64,000 nucleotides of DNA from Delftia acidovorans. Its GTDB lineage: Bacteria > Pseudomonadota > Gammaproteobacteria > Burkholderiales > Burkholderiaceae_C. The position numbers and the translations under genes are program-made. Below, piece by piece: positions 42,705 through 54,237 of this stretch. Under the pieces are notes generated by a model that searched no databases, had not been told where the DNA came from, and saw only the letters and a program-made list of their open reading frames with translations. Every line of letters starts with the position of its first letter. The first letter of the stretch is position 1. The stretch spans positions 186,001-250,000 of the forward strand of contig JAITUC010000009.1 of NCBI GenBank assembly GCA_031286585.1, read 5' to 3'.

Positions 42705-42732
42705 CTTGAAAATGCGTCCGCCGGCCCGAGAT
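42705..42732 (+). promoter_or_regulatory. heat-shock (sigma-32-type) promoter of htpG
   Basis: CTTGAAA (42705-42711), 13 bp, then CCCGAGAT (42725-42732) closely follows the sigma-32 consensus CTTGAAA-N13-CCCATNT, about 55 bp before the htpG start. Confidence 0.6.
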
Positions 42733-42785
42733 GTGGGCTGATTTTTTCCCTGTTGTGAACCCATAGGACATAGGACACTGTCTGC

Positions 42786-44738
42786 ATGAGCAAGCAAACC
42801 CATTCTTTTCAGGCCGAAGTCGCACAACTGCTGCACCTGGTCACGCATTCGCTGTACTCCAACCCCGAGATCTTCCTGCGCGAACTGGTCTCCAACGCCT
42901 CCGACGCCTGCGACAAGCTGCGCTTCGAGGCGCTGAACAATGCCTCCCTCTATGAGGACCAGCCCAACCTGGAAGTGCGCGTGTCCTTCGATGCCGCCGC
43001 CAAGACGCTGACCATTGCCGACACCGGCATCGGCATGAGCGAGCAGGAAGCCATCGACAACCTGGGCACCATCGCCAAGAGCGGCACCAAGGCCTTCATG
43101 GACAAGCTGTCGGGCGACCAGAAGTCCGACTCGCAGCTGATCGGCCAGTTCGGCGTGGGCTTTTACTCGGGCTACATCGTGGCCGACAAGATCACCGTGG
43201 AAACACGCCGCGCGGGCCTGCCGGCCTCCGAAGGCGTGCGCTGGACCAGCGGCGGCACGGGCGAGTTCGAGGTCGAGCAGATCGAACGCGCCCAGCGCGG
43301 CACCAGCATCACGCTGCACCTGCGCCCCGAGGCCGAGGAGTTCCTCAACGCCTGGAAGATCAAGCAGGTCATCGGCAAGTACTCCGACCACATCAGCCTG
43401 CCCATCCTCATGGAAAAGGAGGAATGGAAGGACGGCGAGAACGACCAGCCCGGCACCATGGAGAAGACGGGCGAGTGGGAGACCATCAACAAGGCCAGCG
43501 CGCTGTGGACGCGTCCCAAGAAGGACATCACGGCCGAGCAGTACCAGGACTTCTACAAGGCCATCAGCCACGACTTCGAGAACCCGCTGACCTGGAGCCA
43601 CAACCGCGTCGAGGGCAACACCGAGTACACGCAGCTGCTGTTCATCCCGGCCAAGGCGCCGTTCGACCTCTACAACCGCGACAAGAAGGCCGGTGTCAAG
43701 CTCTACGTCAAGCGCGTCTTCATCATGGATGACGCCGAGGCGCTGATGCCCGGCTACCTGCGCTTCGTCAAGGGCGTGATCGACTCGGCCGACCTGCCGC
43801 TGAACGTCAGCCGCGAGCTGCTGCAGGAAAGCCGCGACGTGCGCCTGATCCGCGACGGCTCGACCAAGCGCGTGCTGTCCATGCTGGAAGACCTGGCCAA
43901 GCACGATCGCCACGATGCTGCCGCCGAATCGGCGGCCGACGGCGTCACCGACGTGGTCAGCGAAGAGGACAAGGCCAAGGAAGGCAAGTACAGCCAGTTC
44001 TACGCCGAGTTCGGCGCCGTGCTCAAGGAAGGCCTGGGCGAGGACTTTGCCAACAAGGAACGCATCGCCAAGCTGCTGCGCTTTTCCTCGACCAGCCAGG
44101 ACGAGGCCATCGTCTCGCTGGCCGACTACAAGGCCCGCATGAAGGAAGGCCAGGACGCGATCTACTACATCACGGCCGACTCCCTGATCGCAGCGCGCAA
44201 CAGCCCGCAGCTCGAAGTCTTTCGCAAGAAGGGCATCGAAGTGCTGCTGATGGCCGACCGCGTGGACGAATGGGCCATGGGCTACCTGACCGAATTCGAC
44301 GGCACGCCGCTGCAGTCCGTGGCCAAGGGCGCCGTGGATCTGGGCAAGCTGCAGGACGAAGAGGAAAAGAAGGCTGCCGAGGAAGCTGCCGAGACCTTCA
44401 AGCCGCTGCTGGCCAAGCTCAAGGAAGCGCTCAAGGACAAGGCCGAGGACGTGCGCGTGACCACGCGCCTGGTGGACTCGCCCGCCTGCCTGGTGGTGCC
44501 CGACGGCGGCATGAGCCTGCAACTGGCGCGCCTGCTCAAGCAGGCCGGCCAGCAGGCGCCGGACGCCCGCCCGGTGCTGGAGGTCAATCCCGAGCATCCG
44601 CTGGTCAAGAAGCTGGACGGTTCGGTGCATTTCCATGACCTGGCCAATATCCTGTTCGACCAGGCCGTGTTGGCCGAAGGCGGCATGCCTGAAGACCCGG
44701 CTGCCTACGTCAAGCGTGTGAACGCGCTGCTGGCGTGA
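42786..44738 (+). CDS. htpG: Hsp90-family molecular chaperone HtpG
   Basis: A 650-residue cytosolic ATP-dependent chaperone. The Bergerat ATPase fold is complete: [18 protein letters not shown] (the catalytic Glu and Asn), [26 protein letters not shown], and [15 protein letters not shown]. The middle domain contains [26 protein letters not shown] and [15 protein letters not shown], and the C-terminal dimer domain is present. The length is normal. A sigma-32-type promoter precedes it and a strong double hairpin follows, so it is a single-gene heat-shock unit. Confidence 0.97.
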   Translation: MSKQTHSFQAEVAQLLHLVTHSLYSNPEIFLRELVSNASDACDKLRFEALNNASLYEDQPNLEVRVSFDAAAKTLTIADTGIGMSEQEAIDNLGTIAKSGTKAFMDKLSGDQKSDSQLIGQFGVGFYSGYIVADKITVETRRAGLPASEGVRWTSGGTGEFEVEQIERAQRGTSITLHLRPEAEEFLNAWKIKQVIGKYSDHISLPILMEKEEWKDGENDQPGTMEKTGEWETINKASALWTRPKKDITAEQYQDFYKAISHDFENPLTWSHNRVEGNTEYTQLLFIPAKAPFDLYNRDKKAGVKLYVKRVFIMDDAEALMPGYLRFVKGVIDSADLPLNVSRELLQESRDVRLIRDGSTKRVLSMLEDLAKHDRHDAAAESAADGVTDVVSEEDKAKEGKYSQFYAEFGAVLKEGLGEDFANKERIAKLLRFSSTSQDEAIVSLADYKARMKEGQDAIYYITADSLIAARNSPQLEVFRKKGIEVLLMADRVDEWAMGYLTEFDGTPLQSVAKGAVDLGKLQDEEEKKAAEEAAETFKPLLAKLKEALKDKAEDVRVTTRLVDSPACLVVPDGGMSLQLARLLKQAGQQAPDARPVLEVNPEHPLVKKLDGSVHFHDLANILFDQAVLAEGGMPEDPAAYVKRVNALLA

Positions 44739-44785
44739 GTTCCTCACAAGGATTGCCCGGGCGCATTCCCTAGGCCTCAGTGCCT

Positions 44786-44817
44786 GCTCACTGCCGCGCG
44801 AATGCGCGGCAGTGAGC
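44786..44817. other. perfect 14 bp hairpin without T-run
   Basis: GCTCACTGCCGCGC (44786-44799) pairs exactly with 44804-44817 around GAAT. It has no T-tract, and it stands between the htpG stop and the true terminator, so it may protect the mRNA 3' end or act as a protein site. Confidence 0.6.
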
Positions 44818-44822
44818 ATTCC

Positions 44823-44856
44823 AAGCCGGTGCCAGCCAAGCTGCCACCGGCTTTTT
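44823..44856 (+). terminator. intrinsic terminator of htpG
   Basis: AAGCCGGTG (44823-44831) pairs with CACCGGCTT (44845-44853), followed by TTT; a classical terminator about 85 bp after the stop. Confidence 0.85.
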
Positions 44857-45102
44857 CACGTCTGCGCTCCGTGAGGAAAACCGGCAATCGATGGCGCACT
44901 CACAAAAAACTCACAAACACTTCCAAATACTCACTTTTGTTAAATATTACAGATCGTATTTACTTTTAGTAATAAACAACCATCATGCCTCCTTTTGGTG
45001 CGTCCGGTTGTCGGCTTTTCGACAGAGCTGTTTCAGCCGGGCATCTCACGCGCCCATGCCTGCGGCATTCGGCGCTGTCAACGAAGCAAAAGAGAGGTTT
45101 GT

Positions 45103-48100
45103 ATGGCTTTCACGAGAAAGGGCTGGCTGGCGCGTGCGCTGCTGTCCGGCGGCTTGCTGGCAACGGCGGCTGCCGTGGCGGCACCGGCCGACACCGACAT
45201 CCTGGTCAACCAGGACGGTCTGTACGACGGGCAGGACGCCTCGGCAGGCCCTGCCGGCGGAACCTTCACCTATGTGGCCAAGGTCAGGCACAACAACATC
45301 GGCCCCGATGCCGTGGGCGTGACCCTGACCGAGGTGCTGCCCGTGGGCGCCGTGTTCCAGGGCTACAGCAGCAGCCCGGGCGGCATTACCTGTACGGCAC
45401 CGGCTGCCGGCACGGTGCTCACCGCGGCCAACAACACGCTGGTCTGCAACATCGGCAGCCTGGCGCCTGCCGATGGTTTCAAGTCCGTGGCCTTCCAGGT
45501 CATCCTGCCGGCCGTGGGCACCAACTGGCGCGCCGTGGCCAGCGCGCGCATGGCCTCGCCCGACTACGACAACGACCAGAACAACACCGATCTGGAGCGC
45601 AACTTCACCACCACCGAGGCCGCCGACCTGGCCATCGCGATGGCGGCGCCGGCCAGCGTCGCCAACGGCGGTGCCTTCCAGTACACCATCGACGTGCAGA
45701 ACAAGGGCCCGTCCGAAGTGCCGGCCGGCGGCCGCACCGTGGTGCGCTTTCCCGTGCCCAACGGGGCCGTGATCACCGGCGCGCCTGCAGGCAGCGGCTG
45801 GAGCTGCACGCCCGCCACGGGCTATCCGCTGATCTCGGGCGAACTCAGCTGCACGCGCGGCGGACCCGTGGCGCCGGGCGCCGTGCTGCCGTCCATCACC
45901 GTGCCGGCCATCGCCAACATGAGCGGCACCATTGCCGGTGCGGCCAGCGTCAAGGGCTACAAGGACGCCAGCACCGAGATGCCTGACGGCCAGTCCGGCA
46001 ACAACACCGCCGGCGCCGCCGTGGTGTCCAGCGGCAGCGAGTTCGTGGATGTGTCACTGCGCAAGCAGGTGGCGCCCACCGTGCTCGATGCGCTGCAGGC
46101 AACCGATGTGATCTACACGCTGCAGCCGCGCCGCGAAGGCGGCTCCCTCGTGCCGCGCGATCTCACCATCACCGACACCCTGCCGGCCGGCGTGACCTTC
46201 ACGGGCTTCGAGGGCAGCACGGCGCCCTGGAACTGCGGCCACAGCAGCGGCACCATCACCTGCACCCACGCGGGCGAGTACCCGGTGGCCGGCTACGCCA
46301 ACATGCAGGCCATCCGCTTCAGGGCCAGCGTGGCTGCGGGGGGAACGCCGGGTGCGCAACTGGTCAACCAGGGTGTGATCGGCGTGCCGCCCGAGCTCAA
46401 CGAGCCCAACAAGAGCAACAACAGCGACAGCGCGGCGGTGAACTTCAGCAACGACGCACGGCTGCGGCTGGTCAAGGCCGGCCCCAGCCGCCCGGTGCTG
46501 GCGGGCCAGGAGTTCAGCTACACGATCACGGTGACCAACAACGGCCCCATGCCCGTGCTGCCGAATCAGCAGATCACCGTTTCCGACAACCCTGCGGACG
46601 GTCGCATGGCCATCGTCGGCATGTCCGGCGCAGGCACCGGCGCGGGTGACTGGACCTGCTCCGCCCAGAGCTGCACCTCGATGGCAGGCCTGCCCGTGGG
46701 CGCCAGCCGCCAGATCACGGTCAGGGCCCAGGTCACGCTGGCGTCGGGCTATCTGAACTTCACCAACAATGCCTCGGCGGGCGTGATCGGCCGGGACAAT
46801 GCGTCGGCCAGCACCTCGGCCACGGTCACCGTGTCTGCCGACAAGGTGGATGTGGGCATCGTCAAGAGCGTGGTCAGCCCCGTGCCGCCGGCCGCCATCA
46901 AGAGCGGTGAAGAGGTCACCTACCAGCTGGTGGTGAAGAACCATTCGGCCACCACGGCCGTGACCAATGTGCGCGTGCGCGATTCGCTGCAGTCCCTGGT
47001 CAAGCAGACCGACGGCGTGCGCATCGTGGGCGGCAACCCGGTGGACGAGGCGGGCAACCCCGTCTCCTACAAATACCCGGGCGGCGGCTATGTCTCCAGC
47101 CGCATCGTCTCCGGCGCCAACGCCAGCTGTGGCACTCCTTCGGGCAATGCCAACAGCGAGACGCGCGATCTGACCTGCGACATCACCTCCATGGCGCCGG
47201 GCGCCGAAGTGGTGATCGAGGTCGTGATCCGCCCCAAGCGCGCCACCACCGGCAGCTATGCCAACGCGGCCTCGGCCCAGTCCCTGGACATCCATGACGC
47301 CGATCCCGGCAACGATTCCTCGACGGCCAGCATCACCGTGCAGGCCATCGCGGAAATCGCCGCGCAAAAGCAGGTCTCGCCCAAGGTGGCGGCTGCGGGC
47401 GAACCCCTGACCTATACGGTCACGGTGCCCAACTACGGCCCCTCGTCGGCCGCCAATGTGACGATGAGGGATGTGCTGCCTGCGGATGCCATCTTCATCG
47501 GCACGCCCACGGTCTCCGGCGGCGGCACCTGCACTCCGGCTGCCACCGATGGCGTGCAGGGCGGCACGCTGGAATGCGCCTGGGCCAATCCGCTGGCTGC
47601 AGGTTCGCAGTACACGGTGAGCTACAGGATGCGCTCGCGCGGCGACCTGGCGGCCGATACGGAGATCATCAACACGGTGGCGGTGGACACCAGCACCGAG
47701 GAGCTGACCAAGGCCAACAACCAGGCCGAGGCCAAGGCACGGCTCAAGCGCGCCGAGCTGGACGTGAACATCAGCATGCGCCACACGGCAGACGGCCTGG
47801 TGCTGGGTGAGGACACCGAATACACCATCACGGTGACCAACTCCGGCCCCTCCTACGCCACCCAGGTGGTGGTGACCGACAAGTTCCCCGCATCGGGCTC
47901 CACGGCCACCTTCAGCTACCAGAACGGCCTGACCCTGGCCGGTATTCCCGGCGCCTCCGCATCCTGGTGCGGCGTGCAGCCGGCGCTCAATGCGACCAGC
48001 GGACCGCTGCAATGCACGATCCCGGCGCTGGCACCGGGCCAGAGCATGACCATCAAGTTCAAGATGCGCGCCCAGGCCCTGCCCGAAAAGGCATCGGGCG

Positions 48101-48711
48101 GCACCATCTACCACGAGGCCTCGGTCACGCCCTTCGAGACGGAATGGCTGAGCAGCGGCAATGACGTGATCGTCAACAACACGACCACGGACCGCACCTC
48201 CACCAGCCGCCTGGGCAATGCCGTGGACCTGGGGCTAGGCAAGCAGGGCCCGGCCGGCCCGCTGGATGCGGGAGACACGGCCAGCTACACGCTGACCGTC
48301 ACCAACTACGGCCGCGATCCCCAGTCGCCTGCAGGCGCCACGGTGACCGATGTGCTGCCCGCCGGGCTGGAATTCGTCTCGGCATCGGCTGGCTGCAGCT
48401 ACGCCAGCGGCACACGCACGGTGACCTGCAGCGTGCCGCAGCTGGCCAAGGGCGGCACGGCGGTCTTCACGCTGGAGACAAAGCTGGACAAGCCCTACAA
48501 GGGCGCCCGTCCGCTGGTGAACTCGGCCACGGTCACGGTACCCGGCGACGGCAATCCCGACAACGACAAGAGCACGACCACCACGCCGCTCAAGCCGGGC
48601 CCGGACACCACGGCCAGCATTCCCACGCTGTCGCAGTGGGGCCTGATGCTGATGTCGTGCCTGCTGGCACTGATGTCGCTGGCAGCCGTGCGCAGGCGCG
48701 AACTGCGGTGA
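45103..48711 (+). CDS. DUF11 repeat surface protein with IPTL-CTERM sorting signal
   Basis: 1202 residues. An N-terminal signal peptide (MAFTRKGWLARALLSGGLL... AAPA) is followed by about eight Ig-like DUF11 modules, each with a core such as YTITVTNNGP and a DVLPAGVTF-type strand, for example around the NKGPSEV, NNGPMPV, NYGPSSA and NSGPSYA segments. The end IPTLSQWGL, a hydrophobic helix and RRRELR is the IPTL-CTERM motif recognised by exosortase H. It should be exported, processed and attached at or released from the envelope, perhaps as an adhesin or matrix protein. The ATG at 45103 follows AGAGAGG. The exosortase gene follows downstream. Confidence 0.92.
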   Translation: MAFTRKGWLARALLSGGLLATAAAVAAPADTDILVNQDGLYDGQDASAGPAGGTFTYVAKVRHNNIGPDAVGVTLTEVLPVGAVFQGYSSSPGGITCTAPAAGTVLTAANNTLVCNIGSLAPADGFKSVAFQVILPAVGTNWRAVASARMASPDYDNDQNNTDLERNFTTTEAADLAIAMAAPASVANGGAFQYTIDVQNKGPSEVPAGGRTVVRFPVPNGAVITGAPAGSGWSCTPATGYPLISGELSCTRGGPVAPGAVLPSITVPAIANMSGTIAGAASVKGYKDASTEMPDGQSGNNTAGAAVVSSGSEFVDVSLRKQVAPTVLDALQATDVIYTLQPRREGGSLVPRDLTITDTLPAGVTFTGFEGSTAPWNCGHSSGTITCTHAGEYPVAGYANMQAIRFRASVAAGGTPGAQLVNQGVIGVPPELNEPNKSNNSDSAAVNFSNDARLRLVKAGPSRPVLAGQEFSYTITVTNNGPMPVLPNQQITVSDNPADGRMAIVGMSGAGTGAGDWTCSAQSCTSMAGLPVGASRQITVRAQVTLASGYLNFTNNASAGVIGRDNASASTSATVTVSADKVDVGIVKSVVSPVPPAAIKSGEEVTYQLVVKNHSATTAVTNVRVRDSLQSLVKQTDGVRIVGGNPVDEAGNPVSYKYPGGGYVSSRIVSGANASCGTPSGNANSETRDLTCDITSMAPGAEVVIEVVIRPKRATTGSYANAASAQSLDIHDADPGNDSSTASITVQAIAEIAAQKQVSPKVAAAGEPLTYTVTVPNYGPSSAANVTMRDVLPADAIFIGTPTVSGGGTCTPAATDGVQGGTLECAWANPLAAGSQYTVSYRMRSRGDLAADTEIINTVAVDTSTEELTKANNQAEAKARLKRAELDVNISMRHTADGLVLGEDTEYTITVTNSGPSYATQVVVTDKFPASGSTATFSYQNGLTLAGIPGASASWCGVQPALNATSGPLQCTIPALAPGQSMTIKFKMRAQALPEKASGGTIYHEASVTPFETEWLSSGNDVIVNNTTTDRTSTSRLGNAVDLGLGKQGPAGPLDAGDTASYTLTVTNYGRDPQSPAGATVTDVLPAGLEFVSASAGCSYASGTRTVTCSVPQLAKGGTAVFTLETKLDKPYKGARPLVNSATVTVPGDGNPDNDKSTTTTPLKPGPDTTASIPTLSQWGLMLMSCLLALMSLAAVRRRELR

Positions 48712-48727
48712 TGCAGCCGCCGTAACA

Positions 48728-48763
48728 ACCAAGGCCGGGGCGGTGTGTGTCCCCGGCCTTGGT
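48728..48763 (+). terminator. hairpin after the DUF11/IPTL-CTERM gene
   Basis: A perfect 13 bp stem (48728-48740 / 48751-48763, ACCAAGGCCGGGG and complement), a 10-base loop and only a short T-poor tail. A probable terminator or attenuator between the abundant substrate gene and the exosortase gene. Confidence 0.65.
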
Positions 48764-48859
48764 CGTTGCAGACTGCAAGAAGATAATGCTGGCCTGTAGA
48801 AGGACAATGTCTCCCAAACTGCCAGGTCGCAGGACCGGCGCCACTACCTACGACCTGCC

Positions 48860-49411
48860 ATGCTGCGCTTCTTTCTGATTTTTCTGGCCATCCAGCTGAC
48901 GATGTTCGGGCTGAACCTGCTCAGCTGGGTGCAGCAGCACATCGTGCTGCCCTGGACATCCTTTCTGGCGCATATCTGCGCCTCGCTGGTGACCTGGTTC
49001 GACAGCACGGCCTCGGCCACGGGCAAGGTGCTGTGGAACACGGCCACGGGCTTTGGCGTTTCCATCGAGGCCGGCTGCAATGGCCTGGAGGCCTACATCG
49101 TGCTGTTTGCCGCCGTGATGGCCTTCCCCTCGTCATGGCGCCAGAAGGTGGTGGGCCTGCTGGCCGGCTTCGTGGCCGTGCAGGCCATCAACGTGCTGCG
49201 CGTCATCAGCCTGTTCTACCTGGGCCAGTGGAGCACCACGGCCTTCAACTTCGCGCATGAATACCTGTGGCAGGCGCTGATCATGCTGGACGTGCTGGTG
49301 TTCTGGCTGCTGTGGGTGCGCTGGAGCGGCCGCAAGGCGCCATCGCAGGATGACGGCGGACAGCCGCCGCTGCCGCCCGCCGCTGCAGCTTCCGCCGCCG
49401 CGGCCGCCTGA
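48860..49411 (+). CDS. xrtH: exosortase H (IPTLxxWG-CTERM-specific sorting enzyme)
   Basis: A 183-residue integral membrane transpeptidase-like protease with about five helices. The exosortase catalytic triad is visible: Cys73 in EAGCNGLEA, Arg114 in NVLRVISLF and His133 in FAHEYLWQ. A short Pro/Ala tail ends the protein. It cleaves the C-terminal sorting signal of IPTL-CTERM proteins in the membrane. The DUF11 protein directly upstream carries exactly such a signal, and the partner protein gene follows 10 bp downstream. Confidence 0.92.
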   Translation: MLRFFLIFLAIQLTMFGLNLLSWVQQHIVLPWTSFLAHICASLVTWFDSTASATGKVLWNTATGFGVSIEAGCNGLEAYIVLFAAVMAFPSSWRQKVVGLLAGFVAVQAINVLRVISLFYLGQWSTTAFNFAHEYLWQALIMLDVLVFWLLWVRWSGRKAPSQDDGGQPPLPPAAAASAAAAA

Positions 49412-49421
49412 GGAGCACGGC

Positions 49422-50177
49422 ATGATCGGACGCAATCCCATCTCGCGCTTCGCGGCCCTGGCCATGGGCGGCATCGTGGTGCTGACCCTGGCCTGGACCC
49501 TGGCGGCCGGCTGGCTGGCCGTGCCGGTGTCCGGCATGAGCAAGTGGGTGCTGGAGAACGCCGCCAGCGGCTGGGTGCAGCGCGTGGACCTGGAGACGCC
49601 CCGCAACCTGGTCGTCAATTCCTCGGTCCAGGTCTCCAACGAGCAGACCGGCTGGCGCCGCGCCGAGGCCATCGTCGAGGTTGATCCCGCCCGCTACGGC
49701 TACGGCCTGCCGGTGCTGGTGGCCATGCTGCTGGCGGCCTGGGGGCCGGGCCGGTGGTGGCGCATCCTGGTGGGCTATCTGGCGCTGCTGCCCTTGCAGA
49801 CCTTCAGCGTGGTGTCCCAGGTGCTGATGCAGCTGTGCCTGGCGGCGCGGCTGGACCTCAACGTGCTGGGCATACAGACATGGCAGCTGGAGGCCATCGT
49901 CTACGCCTACCAGATGGGCGGGCTGATGGTGCCCACGCTGTGCCCGGTGCTGCTGTGGCTGGCGCTGGACATGGGCTTTGTGCGCCGCGTGCTGCTGCCG
50001 GCCTGGAACCGCAGCCGTGCGCCTGCCGCTGCGCCGCAGCCCATGGTGGCTCCCAAGCCTTCCGCATGGCGCCAGACCGATGGTGCGGCCACCTCCACCG
50101 GCCATCCGCTGGTGTCCTCCAGCAGCGCGGCCACCCTGCCCAAGGCCAAGGCCACCAGCCATACGCCACAGCGTTGA
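49422..50177 (+). CDS. exosortase H-associated membrane protein
   Basis: A 251-residue membrane protein with an N-terminal helix (about 12-34), a periplasmic domain of about 75 residues (FAALAMG...NSSVQVSNEQTGWRR...) and three further helices before a Pro/Ser-rich cytoplasmic tail. The ATG follows TGAGGAGCACGGC, 10 bp after xrtH. A protein of this layout regularly accompanies XrtH and is named only for that association; its action on substrates is unknown. Recognition here is mainly from context. Confidence 0.82.
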   Translation: MIGRNPISRFAALAMGGIVVLTLAWTLAAGWLAVPVSGMSKWVLENAASGWVQRVDLETPRNLVVNSSVQVSNEQTGWRRAEAIVEVDPARYGYGLPVLVAMLLAAWGPGRWWRILVGYLALLPLQTFSVVSQVLMQLCLAARLDLNVLGIQTWQLEAIVYAYQMGGLMVPTLCPVLLWLALDMGFVRRVLLPAWNRSRAPAAAPQPMVAPKPSAWRQTDGAATSTGHPLVSSSSAATLPKAKATSHTPQR

Positions 50178-50185
50178 GGACCGGT

Positions 50186-50201
50186 CGCAGGGCCGATCGG
50201 A

Positions 50202-50212
<11 letters not shown>
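50186..50212. terminator. hairpin between convergent xrtH-partner gene and ureG
   Basis: CGCAGGGC (50186-50193) pairs with GCCCTGCG (50205-50212); the stem spans the ureG stop codon. There is no T-run, so it is a weak bidirectional terminator candidate in a 24 bp convergent gap. Confidence 0.4.
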
Positions 50213-50843
<631 letters not shown>

Positions 50844-50865
50844 GGTGGACTGGGGGGATGGTTGT

Positions 50866-51582
50866 TCAGGAGCGGAAGAGCCGGGAGTACTGGTGTTCGT
50901 GCCGTGCCTGCAGCACGCTCCATTGGGGCAGCATGGTGTCCAGCCGGGGCGGCGCCTCGCTGGCGCGGCGGCGTGCCTCGCCCACGGCCTGCCCCAGCAG
51001 CGGATGCAGGGCCAGCAGCAGGCTCTGGCCCGCCACCTGGCCCAGCGGCACGGCCTTGATGGCGGCGGCCACCTGGTTCTCCAGCCAGGCAAAGCCATAG
51101 GCCAGCAGGGCGTGGTCCTCGTCGGCATCCACGGCGGCGCAGGCGCAGGCAAAGGCCGTGGGATAGGCCAGGCCCGGTCCCTCCACCAGGGCGCCCAGTT
51201 GTGCGATGCGGGGCGCAAAGGCCTCGCCGCCCCAGGGCACGGCGCGCAGCAGGCTGTGCAGCGACCAGCCCATCTGCAGCGTCTCGGCACGGGCCTCGCG
51301 GCTGTCGCGGCTGGCAATGAACCACTGGTTCCATTCATGCACCGCCCCCACGTCGCCTGCGCTCCAGGCCCGGCGCAGCAGCAGCCACAGCGGCGCCTCG
51401 CAGCGTGCAAAGCCGTGGGCCAGCGCATCGGCAATCCAGGTGCGCGCCGTGCCGGCATCCGTGACCAGGCCGTGCTCGATGGCGGCCTCCAGCCCCTGCG
51501 AATAGCTGAAGCCGCCCACGGGCAGCTGGGGCGATGCCAGGTGCAGCAGGGCGCACAGGCCCTGTATCGACAGGTCAGCCAT
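50866..51582 (-). CDS. ureF: urease accessory protein UreF
   Basis: A 238-residue helical scaffold that, with UreD and UreG, forms the activation complex on apo-urease. [24 protein letters not shown] is the family signature. The start overlaps the end of ureE by 8 bp, implying coupled translation. Confidence 0.95.
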   Translation of the reverse strand: MADLSIQGLCALLHLASPQLPVGGFSYSQGLEAAIEHGLVTDAGTARTWIADALAHGFARCEAPLWLLLRRAWSAGDVGAVHEWNQWFIASRDSREARAETLQMGWSLHSLLRAVPWGGEAFAPRIAQLGALVEGPGLAYPTAFACACAAVDADEDHALLAYGFAWLENQVAAAIKAVPLGQVAGQSLLLALHPLLGQAVGEARRRASEAPPRLDTMLPQWSVLQARHEHQYSRLFRS

Positions 51583-52219
51583 GCGGATGGTCGTGGCCGT
51601 GCCCGTGTCCGCAGCAGCCTGTGTGGTCATGGTCATGGCCGTGGTCGCGGCCATGTTCATGCCCGTGGGAATGGTCGTGGGAATGGCCGTGTGCGTGCCC
51701 ATGGTCATGCAGCGCATACACGCTCTGTGCCAGCGCCTGGTCCTCGGCAAAGCTGGCGTCATGGCCGTGGCGGTGGCCGCCGCCATAGGCGCCGGCCTCG
51801 GGCTCGAAGGGCGCATCCACCAGGGCCACCTGCGCGCCCAGGCGCAGCAGCATGTCGTGCAGCACGGGGTCGTTTTCCAGGTGCAGGTGCGTGGGCGTGA
51901 CCTCCACCGGGATATGCCGGTTGCCCAGGTGGTAGGCCGCACGCAGCAGGCCCAGCGGCGTGGCCGCCGTCACGCGCAACACCGCCTGCGGCGCGGCGCG
52001 CACGGCGACCAGGCTGCCGTCCTCGGCCACCAGCACATCGCCGCCACGCAGCACGCTGCCGCGCGCCAGCACCACGGCCAGTTCGCGCCCCGTGGAGTCC
52101 GTTGCCGCAAAACGGCTCTTCTGGCGCATGTCCCAGTCCAGTTCCAGCGTGGCGGCGCGCCTGACCAGCACGGCGGCAAGGCCGCCACCCTGGGACATGT
52201 GTTTGTTGACGGTGAGCAT
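51575..52219 (-). CDS. ureE: urease nickel metallochaperone UreE with long His-rich tail
   Basis: 214 residues. The N-terminal peptide-binding domain and the central metal domain with GNRHIPVEV and the His in [11 protein letters not shown] are present. From about residue 148, and densely after residue 171, the tail is a run of His with Gly, Asp and a CC pair (for example [19 protein letters not shown]). Such tails store several Ni(II) ions; this one is long. It delivers nickel to the UreDFG-urease complex. It starts 302 bp after ureC because an antitoxin-like gene on the other strand intervenes. Confidence 0.95.
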   Translation of the reverse strand: MLTVNKHMSQGGGLAAVLVRRAATLELDWDMRQKSRFAATDSTGRELAVVLARGSVLRGGDVLVAEDGSLVAVRAAPQAVLRVTAATPLGLLRAAYHLGNRHIPVEVTPTHLHLENDPVLHDMLLRLGAQVALVDAPFEPEAGAYGGGHRHGHDASFAEDQALAQSVYALHDHGHAHGHSHDHSHGHEHGRDHGHDHDHTGCCGHGHGHDHPHG

Positions 52220-52285
52220 GGATTTGCTTTTTACTAAGAGTGGGTGCCGTGTGACGCAACCGAAGACAGCAAAGGAGGGGTCATC

Positions 52286-52492
52286 ATGTTCGCCGTCAAA
52301 CTGATCGAGGTAGGAGATGCCTTGGGATTGACCTTTCCCGAGGAGTTGCTGAGGCGTTTGAAGCTCGGCGAAGGTGACCGTTTGTACATGAGGGAGTCTG
52401 CGAACGGCAGTGTCACCTTTTTTGCCTATGACCCGGATGATCGTCTTCCGGGGGGTACGGGTACATCTTCTTCAGGCGATGCAAACGCGTGA
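52286..52492 (+). CDS. AbrB/MazE-type antidote-like DNA-binding protein (orphan antitoxin)
   Basis: 68 residues. [33 protein letters not shown] is the swapped-hairpin pattern of SpoVT/AbrB 'addiction module antidote' proteins. An ATG at 52286 follows GGAGGGGTCATC. The C-terminal ~20 residues are Gly/Ser/Asp-rich. It lies in the ureC-ureE gap on the opposite strand, and no toxin gene (Doc, MazF or similar) follows before the convergent ureC end at 52522. It may be a remnant of a toxin-antitoxin pair or a regulator. Confidence 0.75.
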   Translation: MFAVKLIEVGDALGLTFPEELLRRLKLGEGDRLYMRESANGSVTFFAYDPDDRLPGGTGTSSSGDANA

Positions 52493-52521
52493 ATCTGCTC
52501 TGCATAGGGATGACCAGATAG

Positions 52522-54225
<1,704 letters not shown>

Positions 54226-54237
54226 GAATGTTCCCTT

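Larger units (their letters stand above)
44739..45102. other. htpG - DUF11 gene intergenic region with terminators and AT-rich promoter islet
   Basis: No gene is seen. Two hairpins lie at 44786-44817 and 44823-44856. Between about 44890 and 44995 the base composition drops sharply to AT-rich sequence with repeated ACTCACAAA-like units (near 44898, 44909 and 44928), which should be the control region of the exosortase substrate gene. Confidence 0.6.

Noticed and set aside
41838..44819. A 993-codon open frame covering aqpZ and the antisense of htpG
   Set aside because: The part over htpG is a GC-rich shadow frame. AqpZ has a clear start at 42542, and HtpG is unmistakable on the plus strand.
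52286..52521. A complete toxin-antitoxin module in the urease operon
   Set aside because: Only the antidote-like gene is present. The 29 bp between its stop and the ureC end cannot encode a toxin, and the upstream side is ureE.
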